Below are positions 55,279-63,566 of a stretch of 64,000 nt of DNA, piece by piece. Source of the DNA: Paenochrobactrum pullorum (GTDB taxonomy: Bacteria; Pseudomonadota; Alphaproteobacteria; Rhizobiales; Rhizobiaceae); contig NZ_JBHEEH010000010.1 of assembly GCF_041929845.1 (NCBI RefSeq), positions 1 through 64,000 on the forward strand. Direction: 5' to 3'. The position numbers and the translations under genes were made by a program. A model generated the notes under the pieces. The model was not told where the DNA came from and did not search any database. It saw only the letters and a list, made by a program, of their open reading frames with translations. Every line of letters begins with the position of its first letter. Position 1 is the stretch's first letter.

Positions 55279-56331
55279 ATGTCCGGTAAGGACATGAAAA
55301 GAGGCTTTTCATTTAAAGAAGCTGACATTGACAGCACCGTTCTTTTTAAAAGCATCTTACATAATTTATATCTGATTATTGGCAGTGCGGCTCTCATGGG
55401 GCTGATTGCTTGGGTTGTCTGCTATTTGATTTACCCGGATATTTTAATTGCAGCCAGCCTCAAAACCGGCAGCTCGCATGCTGTTTTATCGTTTAAAATC
55501 ATCAGTGCTTGTTGTATTAGTGGATTTTTGCTTATTGCCACGATGGTTATTTTGTCGGAGTTGATGAGCGGACGAGCGCTGATTGCACCTTTCATCGAAC
55601 AAAAAAATGTGATTGAAGATGAGCTGCGTGGGTCTTTGCAAAACGGATCACTGGTGAAAAAATCTGATGAAGATAATGTGATGAGCGAAGAAAAACCAAA
55701 GCTGCAAAGTGGCATCAATCTATCTGATTTTGGCTCGACATTCGATAAAATGGATATTGATTATACGATCAATTCTTTTGCTCGTGCATTGCATTATTTG
55801 GATATCAGCCGGATTGTGACAATCTCGGCCGAAGGTGATGACGGTGCCGTGGTAACCCTTGAATTGGTGCGTGAACTTGCCGATCGTGGTTCACGTGTAA
55901 TTCTCGTTGATATGACCGGAACGGGAGCCGTCAGCGCTACTATGCTTGATGGTCATTATGAGGCTGGTTTGACCGATCTGCTAATTGGCCGTGTGCGCTT
56001 TGCCGATGCGATTCATGCCGATCATTATTCTGACGCCCATGTAATGCCACTTGGTTCTTCAAATCCGTCTGAAGCAATGCTCAATGAAAAAGATTTGAGC
56101 CTTATCATTGGTGCGCTCGAGACAGTTTATGATTGTGTGGTACTGGAATGCGGGCCATCATGGGCAGAAGATATTACGGCTCTCATTACCGATAAAACGC
56201 AAATCGCGCTCACCATTTATAATAGTGAACGCGAAATCATCTCAGACCATGCAAAGGATTTAGCCCAAAACGGCTATATATCTTTTATACGTCTGCACGC
56301 GAGCGAGGCGGCTGCGCCATCCACCAGATAA
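55279..56331 (+). CDS. Wzc/ExoP-like protein lacking a P-loop
   Basis: A 350-residue protein with two membrane helices (about 29-52 and 70-92) flanking a short loop, then a charged linker and a CpsD/CapB-type domain from about 170. The domain layout is kept: ILVDM strand, GLTDLLIGR, HVMPLGSSNPSE and the DCVVLECGP strand. However the Walker A position reads SAEGDDGAVVTLELV with no GKS/T, and the C-terminal tyrosine cluster of BY-kinases is missing. The periplasmic Wzz domain is also reduced to a few residues. It is probably a catalytically inactive structural or regulatory partner of the exporter. Its 3' end overlaps the DUF2842 gene by 47 bases. Confidence 0.78.
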   Translation: MSGKDMKRGFSFKEADIDSTVLFKSILHNLYLIIGSAALMGLIAWVVCYLIYPDILIAASLKTGSSHAVLSFKIISACCISGFLLIATMVILSELMSGRALIAPFIEQKNVIEDELRGSLQNGSLVKKSDEDNVMSEEKPKLQSGINLSDFGSTFDKMDIDYTINSFARALHYLDISRIVTISAEGDDGAVVTLELVRELADRGSRVILVDMTGTGAVSATMLDGHYEAGLTDLLIGRVRFADAIHADHYSDAHVMPLGSSNPSEAMLNEKDLSLIIGALETVYDCVVLECGPSWAEDITALITDKTQIALTIYNSEREIISDHAKDLAQNGYISFIRLHASEAAAPSTR

Positions 56332-56506
56332 TGCCCATAGCCGGTATAATCCACAGCAGACCGGTAATGGCAAAATAAAGCAAATGCACCCAGACACTTG
56401 CATCACCTAAATGGGCAACCGCAATGATTGTTGCCAGTAATGCATAAATTATCACCAGCGAAACCAGCAAAAAAGTTCCGATCAGTTTTTTCAAACGCAC
56501 TGGCAA
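56285..56506 (-). CDS. DUF2842 family membrane protein
   Basis: A 73-residue protein with two helices (about 8-30 and 40-62). The pattern matches DUF2842, a small alphaproteobacterial family often next to ctaA. It starts at TTG 56506, with GGGAGA six bases upstream. Function is unknown; association with cytochrome oxidase assembly is suggested only by neighbourhood. It converges with and overlaps the Wzc-like gene. Confidence 0.8.
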   Translation of the reverse strand: MPVRLKKLIGTFLLVSLVIIYALLATIIAVAHLGDASVWVHLLYFAITGLLWIIPAMGIIWWMAQPPRSRADV

Positions 56507-56776
56507 TGTTTCTCTCCCGAAGAATTTTATAGTTCATTATAACGTGGCCCGCTTATAATGATAGTAATTTCCGGAGTACAGATTCATCATGAATGACGTG
56601 CCTATCTGTCGCGTGTTGCTGACTTGTCAGCCCGTGATTGATTTGTCATTTATTCTCCGATGTTTACGTCCACGCTGGCAATACGCTAAAGCTGGGACGT
56701 AAAATTTGCTTCAAGTGATGAAAATTACTTTGTAATCAACCATTCACGCGAATTAGCGTGAGCGCAGGGTTTTAAA

Positions 56777-57853
56777 ATGACAATTGCTTCGATGCCGGAC
56801 TATCCAACAACGAATGGCGCAGGCTTGACCGAAAAGCAGCGTCGTGACCGTAACCTCGTCAAATATTGGCTTTATGCGGTTTTTGTCGTGTTGATAGCGA
56901 TCGTGATGGTGGGGGGCGCAACCCGCATGACCGGTTCCGGCCTTTCCATCACTGAGTGGAAACCTATCCACGGGGTTATTCCGCCGCTCAATCATGTAGA
57001 GTGGCTCGAAGAGTTCGAGAAATATCGTCAAATTCCGCAATATGAACAAATCAATAAAGGTATGAGCCTTTATGAGTTTCAGTATATTTTCTGGTGGGAA
57101 TGGGCGCATCGTATGCTGGCGCGTTTTGTCGGCTTTCTGGTTGCCATTCCATTGATCTTTTTTTGGGTTAGTGGCCGTCTGCAAGGTGGCCTGAAAACCA
57201 GTATGCTTGGTATTTTGGCTCTTGGCGCTTTGCAAGGTGCCATCGGCTGGTGGATGGTTGCATCAGGCTTGAGTGTTCTCACCCATGTTAGCCAATATCG
57301 TTTGGCTGTGCATTTAACCATGGCCTGCATCATTATCACTGCCGTCTTTTATGTGGCACGGGGCTTGGTGGAATATACGGACAGTAAAGCTGATCGAAAT
57401 ATCCAGCACTTTGCCGGTTGGCTGGTTTTTGCGGTTCTGGTGCAGATTTATCTGGGTGGTCTGGTTGCAGGTCTCCATGCAGGGCTTACCTTCAACACAT
57501 GGCCGCTGATGGATGGTGCGATTATACCGTCTGATCTTTTTAGCCAGTCACCATTGTGGCGCAATATTTTTGAAAACCCGAAAACCGTTCAGTTCATTCA
57601 TCGTATGGTGGCTTATACGGTATTGCTGCTGGCGGTCTTGCATGTGGTGCAAACCATGCGTCATGCGGCTGGCACAACGCACGCCAGACGCGCTCTCGTG
57701 CTGACATGCCTTATTTTGGTGCAGGCAGGTATTGGTATTGCAACTTTGCTGACCATGGTGCCGCTGCACTGGGGGCTGTTGCATCAAGGCTTTGCTTTGG
57801 TCGTATTGGCGTTTGCTGTTGCACATTGGCGTGCAACTAAAGGTGCTTATTGA
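56777..57853 (+). CDS. ctaA: Heme A synthase (COX15/CtaA)
   Basis: A 358-residue, eight-helix enzyme of the type 2 heme A synthases, which oxidises heme O to heme A for cytochrome aa3 oxidase. Conserved histidines are seen in WEWAHRML, VSQYRLAVHLTMA, VQFIHRMVAYT and MVPLHWGLLHQG, and GSGLSITEWKPI(H)G is the family N-terminal motif. Confidence 0.94.
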   Translation: MTIASMPDYPTTNGAGLTEKQRRDRNLVKYWLYAVFVVLIAIVMVGGATRMTGSGLSITEWKPIHGVIPPLNHVEWLEEFEKYRQIPQYEQINKGMSLYEFQYIFWWEWAHRMLARFVGFLVAIPLIFFWVSGRLQGGLKTSMLGILALGALQGAIGWWMVASGLSVLTHVSQYRLAVHLTMACIIITAVFYVARGLVEYTDSKADRNIQHFAGWLVFAVLVQIYLGGLVAGLHAGLTFNTWPLMDGAIIPSDLFSQSPLWRNIFENPKTVQFIHRMVAYTVLLLAVLHVVQTMRHAAGTTHARRALVLTCLILVQAGIGIATLLTMVPLHWGLLHQGFALVVLAFAVAHWRATKGAY

Positions 57854-57857
57854 TTTT

Positions 57858-58712
57858 TCAAAAGAAATGATTGCGGCTGTGCATGATCGCAGCCGCAACC
57901 TGCAATGCATTTTCCTCATCCTCTATACTGCCATCTTCAGCGTGCCAACTTGCGGACAAGGCACCATAGCTCACAGCATAATCCAAAATATGGCGTGGTG
58001 ATTGATTAAGTGCCGTGGCAAAACATTCAGCCATTTTTCCAATACGTGACGGATCAGCCGTTAAATCTATCTGATGGAGCGGATTATAAAACATATTGGC
58101 TGTATCAAAGACCATGTCGCCATAAAGACCTTTTGGGTCAATGACCAGCCAGCCACGTTTGCCCAGCATGATGTTTTCATGATGAATATCACCATGCAAT
58201 ACCCGTAAATTTCGCTGATTATCAAGTAAGCGCTCAGCGATAGCTCCGGCTTTGATGTAAAAGCTTTCGGCGTTGTCTATGCGTTCTTGATCGGCTTTAT
58301 TAAACAGGCTTTTAAAACGATCACGCAATGGCTGTAGTTGCGCCGGAATCGGTTTGTCTGCCATTTTATCTGATTGTGCCAGCAGGTCTTTGATGACCTC
58401 TGCAGCGATATCCGTGGCATCATTATCGGACTGCTCGGTAATGACCTGTTTTAAGGTTTTGTCACCTGCATATTCCAACAGCATCCGGCGGCCTTGAAAA
58501 TCAAGCAGACGCACGCAAGCGCCGCCATTGTGCCATTTTAAATAATGAAAACCACGTAACTCGTCTTCATCATCGTCAAATATTTTTATCTCTTTGACGA
58601 TGGCAATCTCATCATTCAGGAGCCGGACTTTCCAGATGAAACTACTAAAAGTTTCATTCAGTAGCTCGTGCTCCAGAATTGCCCAGTCTTGCGGGAAGGC
58701 TGGTATGATCAT
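57858..58712 (-). CDS. APH(6)/hydroxyurea kinase family phosphotransferase
   Basis: A 284-residue kinase-like protein of the aminoglycoside/hydroxyurea kinase family. The catalytic loop is LHGDIHHENIML and the metal-binding segment is VIDPKGLYGDMVFD. These motifs are those of streptomycin 6-kinase-like enzymes, but chromosomal members are usually of unknown natural substrate, so resistance should not be assumed. Its start is one base beyond the argC stop, so the two are cotranscribed. Confidence 0.82.
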   Translation of the reverse strand: MIIPAFPQDWAILEHELLNETFSSFIWKVRLLNDEIAIVKEIKIFDDDEDELRGFHYLKWHNGGACVRLLDFQGRRMLLEYAGDKTLKQVITEQSDNDATDIAAEVIKDLLAQSDKMADKPIPAQLQPLRDRFKSLFNKADQERIDNAESFYIKAGAIAERLLDNQRNLRVLHGDIHHENIMLGKRGWLVIDPKGLYGDMVFDTANMFYNPLHQIDLTADPSRIGKMAECFATALNQSPRHILDYAVSYGALSASWHAEDGSIEDEENALQVAAAIMHSRNHFF

Positions 58713-59642
58713 TTAGCTCAGCATCAAATCCATGTTTTGGACAGCTGCCCCTGACGCACCTTTGCCCAGATTATCGAGAACGGCGACGAGATTAACCTCA
58801 CCATCACCTTCAGTGCCAAAGACATAAAGCTTCATACCGTCGGTGCCAGAAAGCTCTTCTGCATCAATGCGGCCAGCTTGAACGCTTTCCTCCAGTGGTA
58901 CAACGCGGACAATATCTTGCCCTGCATAGTGAGCGGTAAGCGCCTCATGGATGCTTTTAAGCGAGGCTTTGCCCTGCATTTGATCGAGGAAAAGCGGAAC
59001 CTGAACGATCATGCCCTGTGCAAAGCGACCAACGCTTGGGCTGAAAATGGGGCGCTTTTCCAAACGGCCATGCATTTGCAATTCCGGTACATGCTTGTGG
59101 CGCAGCGTGGTGCCGTAAAGGAAGTTGTTGGCGCTGATATGTTCCGGATTATTTGGATCTTCCATTTGTGCAATCATTTGTTTGCCGCCGCCGGTATAGC
59201 CCGAAACAGCATTGACGCTGATCGCATGATCGGCATCCAGTAACCCTGCATCACGCAATGGACGAACAAGCGCAATGGCGCCGGTCGGGTAGCAACCGGG
59301 ATTGGCCACAAGGCGCGCAGACTTGATGCGCTCGCGCTGTGCTTTTTCCAGCTCGGCAAAACCATAAGCCCAGTCGGAATGGATACGATGCGCTGTGGAT
59401 GTATCAATGATACGGGTGTCATTGTGGCCGTGTAAAAGGCTGACAGCTTCTCTGGAAGCGTCATCAGGCAGGCAAAGAATGGCAATATCGGCAGCGCGCA
59501 GATAATCAGCGCGCATATCCTTGTTGCGGCGTTCTTCCTCGGGAATCGAAATAACTTCAAGATCGGTGCGGCCAGCCAGTCGGGTGCGGATTTGCAAGCC
59601 GGTTGTGCCATGTTCGCCATCAATGAAGATTTTCGGTTTCAT
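58713..59642 (-). CDS. argC: N-acetyl-gamma-glutamyl-phosphate reductase
   Basis: A 309-residue enzyme of arginine synthesis, the short (type 2) form. The catalytic Cys is in NPGCYPTGAIAL, and the N-terminal FIDGEHGTTGLQI nucleotide-binding region and SGYTGGGKQM are present. It lies upstream of the APH-type kinase gene on the same strand. Confidence 0.95.
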   Translation of the reverse strand: MKPKIFIDGEHGTTGLQIRTRLAGRTDLEVISIPEEERRNKDMRADYLRAADIAILCLPDDASREAVSLLHGHNDTRIIDTSTAHRIHSDWAYGFAELEKAQRERIKSARLVANPGCYPTGAIALVRPLRDAGLLDADHAISVNAVSGYTGGGKQMIAQMEDPNNPEHISANNFLYGTTLRHKHVPELQMHGRLEKRPIFSPSVGRFAQGMIVQVPLFLDQMQGKASLKSIHEALTAHYAGQDIVRVVPLEESVQAGRIDAEELSGTDGMKLYVFGTEGDGEVNLVAVLDNLGKGASGAAVQNMDLMLS

Positions 59643-59867
59643 TCTTCTTTGCCTTATCTTTATAAATTACAACAAGTTACGATTGTTTTCTTATAATTCA
59701 ATTTAGAAAAACAAACGTGTTTATAAGGGGCAGTTTTGAGTCTGCAATTTCATTCATACAATATAATCACTGCACAATCATCGCGATTATATTCTATTTG
59801 TATGATTTCATTAGAGTGTCGTAAACAGTAGGTTCCTGTATCTCTCTGTCATGCAATAAAACATATA

Positions 59868-59897
59868 AAAAAAGCGGATCCGAAGACCCGCTTTCTT
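59868..59897 (-). terminator. Terminator of the rplM-rpsI operon
   Basis: In the minus direction, AGCGGG..TTCG..CCGCT forms a hairpin with a stable tetraloop followed by a run of seven Ts, 21 bases after the rpsI stop. Confidence 0.85.
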
Positions 59898-59917
59898 GTT
59901 CGAAGTCGAAAAGCGTA

Positions 59918-60391
59918 TTAGCGCTTCGAGAACTGGAAAGAACGACGGGCTTTCGCGCGACCGTACTTTTTACGTTCAACAACGCGGCTATCACGTGTAA
60001 GGAAGCCACCTTTTTTCAGCACTGCACGCAGGCCTGGTTCGTAGTGGGTCAGAGCCTTGGAGATGCCGTGACGAACAGCACCAGCCTGACCGGACAGACC
60101 ACCACCGGCAACGGTAGCGATAACATCGAACTGGCCGTTACGGTTTGAAGCAACGATTGGCTGCTGCAGGATCATCTGAAGCACTGGACGTGCGAAGTAA
60201 GCGGTGAAATCTTTACCGTTTACAGTGATCTTGCCGCTGCCTGGCTTTACCCAAACGCGAGCTACAGCATCTTTACGCTTGCCGGTTGCGTATGCACGGC
60301 CAAGTTTATCGAGCTTCTGTACATGAACCGGAGCTGCGGCTTCAGTTGCAACAACTGTGCCCAGATCTTCGAGCGAGTTTAGCTCAGCCAT
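59918..60391 (-). CDS. rpsI: 30S ribosomal protein S9
   Basis: A 157-residue S9 protein. YATGKRKDAVARVWVKPGSG, GGGLSGQAGAVRHGISKAL and the C-terminal GRAKARRSFQFSKR are diagnostic. The 30-residue N-terminal extension is usual in alphaproteobacteria. The start lies two bases after the rplM stop. Confidence 0.97.
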   Translation of the reverse strand: MAELNSLEDLGTVVATEAAAPVHVQKLDKLGRAYATGKRKDAVARVWVKPGSGKITVNGKDFTAYFARPVLQMILQQPIVASNRNGQFDVIATVAGGGLSGQAGAVRHGISKALTHYEPGLRAVLKKGGFLTRDSRVVERKKYGRAKARRSFQFSKR

Positions 60392-60393
60392 GA

Positions 60394-60858
60394 TTATGCA
60401 ATCCCTTTGTTCTTACGGTTCAGCGCGCCTACGTCCAAGACTTCAGGCTGCTGAGCTTCGTGCGGGTGGCTGGTGCCTGCATAAACACGCAGGTTCTTCA
60501 TCTGACGACGACCGAGCGGGCCACGTGGAACCATACGTTCAACGGCCTTTTCGAATACGCGCTCAGGGAAGCGGCCTTCAAGAATCTGGCGAGCTGTACG
60601 CTCTTTGATTCCGCCCGGATGGCCGGTGTGCCAGTAGTATTTCTTGTCGGTATATTTCTTACCGGTGAATACAACCTTGTCAGCATTGATTACGATGACA
60701 TTGTCACCATCATCAACGTGTGGGGTGAAGGTTGGCTTGTTCTTACCGCGCAGAATGTTGGCGACGAGAGTGGCAAGACGACCAACGACGAGACCTTCGG
60801 CGTCAATCAAAATCCACTTCTTCTCAACTTCGGCTGGCTTCTGAGAGAAAGTTGCCAT
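60394..60858 (-). CDS. rplM: 50S ribosomal protein L13
   Basis: A 154-residue L13 protein. WILIDAEGLVVGRLATLVA, the KYYWHTGHPGG segment and MVPRGPLGRRQMKNLRVYAG are diagnostic. The frame is open 57 codons further upstream, but AAGGAAAAC lies seven bases before ATG 60858 and the encoded protein has the normal length. Confidence 0.97.
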   Translation of the reverse strand: MATFSQKPAEVEKKWILIDAEGLVVGRLATLVANILRGKNKPTFTPHVDDGDNVIVINADKVVFTGKKYTDKKYYWHTGHPGGIKERTARQILEGRFPERVFEKAVERMVPRGPLGRRQMKNLRVYAGTSHPHEAQQPEVLDVGALNRKNKGIA

Positions 60859-61092
60859 AAAAGTTTTCCTTGGATAATCCTTCCTGCATGGAAGGCATTT
60901 TTTGTTGCTTGTATTATGAGCGTTCCGAATGGAGCATTCACAACATAAACAAATGCGCAAAGTTAACTTCACACATTCTGGGTGTCCCATACACAACTGT
61001 GCGACGCTCGTCAAGCGCGTTAAAATCAATGTATTATAAATTACTCAATAAAATCAGTCACTTAATTTTATGGTATTATAATACCTTATAAT

Positions 61093-61530
61093 TTATCGGT
61101 TTAGCGGCACTGAATATGTGGTGGTTGCATGAGCAATTAAAGCGTCATTACTGTCTGTGATGAAAATGTCCACAACAGCAAGGCGCTTGCCAAGTTTGAG
61201 TAATCTTGCCTCTGCCGTGAGTAATCCGGCCTCGGCTTTACGTAAAAAATTGATATTCAGATTTGTGGTCACAGCCAGTGCAACAGGGCCGATATGAGCC
61301 AAAATCACAGCATAGGCACTGACATCCGCCAACATAAAAAGAGAAGGACCGGAAACCGTATTGCCAGGGCGCAAATGTTTGGCACCTGCATTAAGTGTCA
61401 TGATAGCCGTGCCTTCTTTGATGGAAGACACATGATAATCGCGACCGGTTTCGTGCAATTGCGGAAACTCGCGGCTTAGAAAACCTTCCAATTCTTCCAC
61501 CGACATAACGGGTTTTAAATTTACCTGCAC
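61093..61530 (-). CDS. PaaI-type hotdog thioesterase
   Basis: A 145-residue hotdog-fold protein of the PaaI family. Family traits are HLRPGNTVSGPSLFMLADV and the strand LAVTTNLNINFLRKAE. These enzymes hydrolyse acyl- or aryl-CoA thioesters; the substrate is unknown. GTG 61530 is preceded by GAGGG at a good distance, and ATG 61506 is the alternative. It is divergent from the CoA-binding protein gene. Confidence 0.82.
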   Translation of the reverse strand: MQVNLKPVMSVEELEGFLSREFPQLHETGRDYHVSSIKEGTAIMTLNAGAKHLRPGNTVSGPSLFMLADVSAYAVILAHIGPVALAVTTNLNINFLRKAEAGLLTAEARLLKLGKRLAVVDIFITDSNDALIAHATTTYSVPLNR

Positions 61531-61607
61531 AATTTTTTTCCCTCTTAAATTTGACGCAAAACATGTCATACTCATTAAACAAAGCAAACCTTACTAAAGG
61601 GCTATTG

Positions 61608-62039
61608 ATGAGCACGTATTTGAATGACAGCGATGCGGAATTGCGCGAAATTTTGTCTGATGTGAAAACAATTGCGCTGCTTGGCGCATCCCCCAATGAG
61701 GACCGGCCGAGCTATCACGTGATGGAGTTTTTACTACAAAAAGGTTATCGCGTTTTGCCGGTTAATCCGGGGCAGGCAGGCAAGGAAATATTGGGGCAGA
61801 CTGTTTATGCTACTTTGAGCGATATAACTGAACCTGTCGACATGGTTGATGTCTTCCGTGCATCCAATGCGGTTGCTGGTATTGTTGACGAAATTCTGAC
61901 TTTGAGAATACTGCCGAAAGTGCTGTGGACGCAGCTTGGTGTAGTTGATGAAAACGCAGGAAAACGCGCCCATAAAACAGGGCTCAAAGTGGTTATGAAC
62001 CACTGTCCGGCGATAGAATATCCGCGACTAATTGGCTGA
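61608..62039 (+). CDS. CoA-binding domain protein (YccU-like)
   Basis: A 143-residue protein with a Rossmann-type CoA-binding fold. IALLGASPNEDRPSYHVMEFL and the VLPVNPG segment are characteristic. The role is unknown. AAAGGG lies before ATG 61608. The gene precedes metY, and CoA-binding proteins of this type are often its neighbours in rhizobia. Confidence 0.88.
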   Translation: MSTYLNDSDAELREILSDVKTIALLGASPNEDRPSYHVMEFLLQKGYRVLPVNPGQAGKEILGQTVYATLSDITEPVDMVDVFRASNAVAGIVDEILTLRILPKVLWTQLGVVDENAGKRAHKTGLKVVMNHCPAIEYPRLIG

Positions 62040-62069
62040 TTTTACGCATTTGAATGCTGATCTGGTTTT

Positions 62070-62100
62070 ATTTTCTTAAAATTACATTTCTTAAGAAAAT
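62070..62100 (+). terminator. Possible terminator between the CoA-binding and metY genes
   Basis: ATTTTCTTAA and TTAAGAAAAT form a 10-bp AT-only stem with an 11-base loop. It is weak and the T-run after it is short. Confidence 0.4.
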
Positions 62101-62216
62101 ATTTTGCGTAAAGGCAAGCTTTCTAGCATCGGATCATTTGCTTTTTTATGGTTTATCCATAAGTTCACTAGCAATAAAAACGGCATTGCGAAAATATTCG
62201 CCTATGGAGGGATTTA

Positions 62217-63500
62217 ATGTCAAAGCGCGCACCTGCAATTGAAACACTGGCAATTCATGCCGGAGCGAAACCGGATCCGACCACAGGCGCACGGGCAACG
62301 CCGATTTATCAGACCTCATCATTTGTATTTAATGATGCAGATCATGCAGCCTCATTGTTTGGCTTGCAGGCATTCGGCAATATTTACACCCGCATCACTA
62401 ACCCAACCACTGCTGTTTTGGAAGAGCGCGTTGCAGCACTGGAAGGTGGTACCGCGGCTGTTGCGACCGCATCCGGCCATGCAGCCCAAATGCTGGTTTT
62501 CCACACCATCATGCAGCCGGGCGATAATTTCATTGCCGGTAACAAACTTTATGGCGGTTCGATTAACCAGTTCGGTCAATCTTTCAAATCCTTTGATTGG
62601 CAGGTGCGCTGGGCAGAGGCTACCGATCCGGCTTCTTTTGAGGCACAAATTGACGACCGCACCCGCGCGATTTTCGTTGAAAGCTTCGCGAATCCGGGCG
62701 GTATTGTTGTTGATATTGCTGCGATTGCCGAAATTGCGCATAAGCATGGCCTGCCATTGATTGTTGATAATACGCTTGCCTCGCCTTATCTGCTGCGCCC
62801 GATCGAGCATGGTGCCGACATTGTTGTGCATTCATTGACAAAGTTCATCGGTGGTCATGGCAACTCCATGGGCGGTATTTTGGTTGATGGCGGCACGTTT
62901 GACTGGGCAAAATCCGGCAACTACCCGCTCTTAAGCGAACCACGTCCTGACTATGCCGGCATGGAACTGCACAAAACTTTCGGCAATATTTCCTTCGCTA
63001 TTGCGGCGCGCGTTCTTGGTCTGCGTGATTTGGGGCCTGCTATTTCGCCATTCAATGCTTTCCAGATTCTGACTGGCGCAGAAACATTGCCACTGCGTAT
63101 GCAGCGCCATTGCGACAATGCGCTGACAGTAGCCACATGGCTGAAAGCGCATGATAAAGTCGCTTGGGTAAACTATGCTGGTCTGCCTGATGATAAATAT
63201 CATGCCTTGCAGCAGAAATATGCACCAAAGGGTGCAGGCGCTGTCTTCACCTTTGGTTTGAAGGGTGGTTATGACGAAGGTGTTAAGTTCGTCGGCAATC
63301 TCGAATTGTTCTCGCTGCTCGCTAATATCGGCGACACACGCTCACTGGTCATTCATCCGGCTTCCACCACACACCGTCAGCTAAACGACGAGCAAAAAGT
63401 GGCCGCAGGTGCAGGGCCGGAAGTTATCCGTCTCTCAATCGGTATTGAAGATGCCGATGATATTATTGCAGACTTGGAACAGGCTTTGGCGAATATCTAA
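62217..63500 (+). CDS. metY: O-acetylhomoserine aminocarboxypropyltransferase
   Basis: A 427-residue PLP enzyme of methionine synthesis that joins O-acetylhomoserine and sulfide to give homocysteine. The PLP lysine is in HSLTKFIGGHGN, and ETLAIHAGAKPDPTTGARATP and YTRITNPTTAVLEERVAALEGG are hallmarks of MetY. GGAGGGA lies before ATG 62217. The upstream 177 bases show no recognisable SAM-II riboswitch. A terminator follows. Confidence 0.94.
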   Translation: MSKRAPAIETLAIHAGAKPDPTTGARATPIYQTSSFVFNDADHAASLFGLQAFGNIYTRITNPTTAVLEERVAALEGGTAAVATASGHAAQMLVFHTIMQPGDNFIAGNKLYGGSINQFGQSFKSFDWQVRWAEATDPASFEAQIDDRTRAIFVESFANPGGIVVDIAAIAEIAHKHGLPLIVDNTLASPYLLRPIEHGADIVVHSLTKFIGGHGNSMGGILVDGGTFDWAKSGNYPLLSEPRPDYAGMELHKTFGNISFAIAARVLGLRDLGPAISPFNAFQILTGAETLPLRMQRHCDNALTVATWLKAHDKVAWVNYAGLPDDKYHALQQKYAPKGAGAVFTFGLKGGYDEGVKFVGNLELFSLLANIGDTRSLVIHPASTTHRQLNDEQKVAAGAGPEVIRLSIGIEDADDIIADLEQALANI

Positions 63501-63519
63501 ATTTTCCATACAAACAGAA

Positions 63520-63556
63520 AAGACCGCGCTTTTATCCAAAGTGCGGTCTTTTTTAT
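63520..63556. terminator. Terminator after metY
   Basis: AAAAGACCGC and GCGGTCTTTT (with further pairs) form a stem ending in a T-run, 20 bases after the metY stop and before a convergent gene. Confidence 0.9.
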
Positions 63557-63566
63557 GTGCTGAATT

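Noticed and set aside
60859..61029. 57-codon N-terminal extension of rplM
   Set aside because: Not part of L13 proteins, and a clear ribosome-binding site marks ATG 60858.
62040..62216. SAM-II riboswitch upstream of metY
   Set aside because: Expected pseudoknot landmarks were not seen; only an AT-rich hairpin is present.
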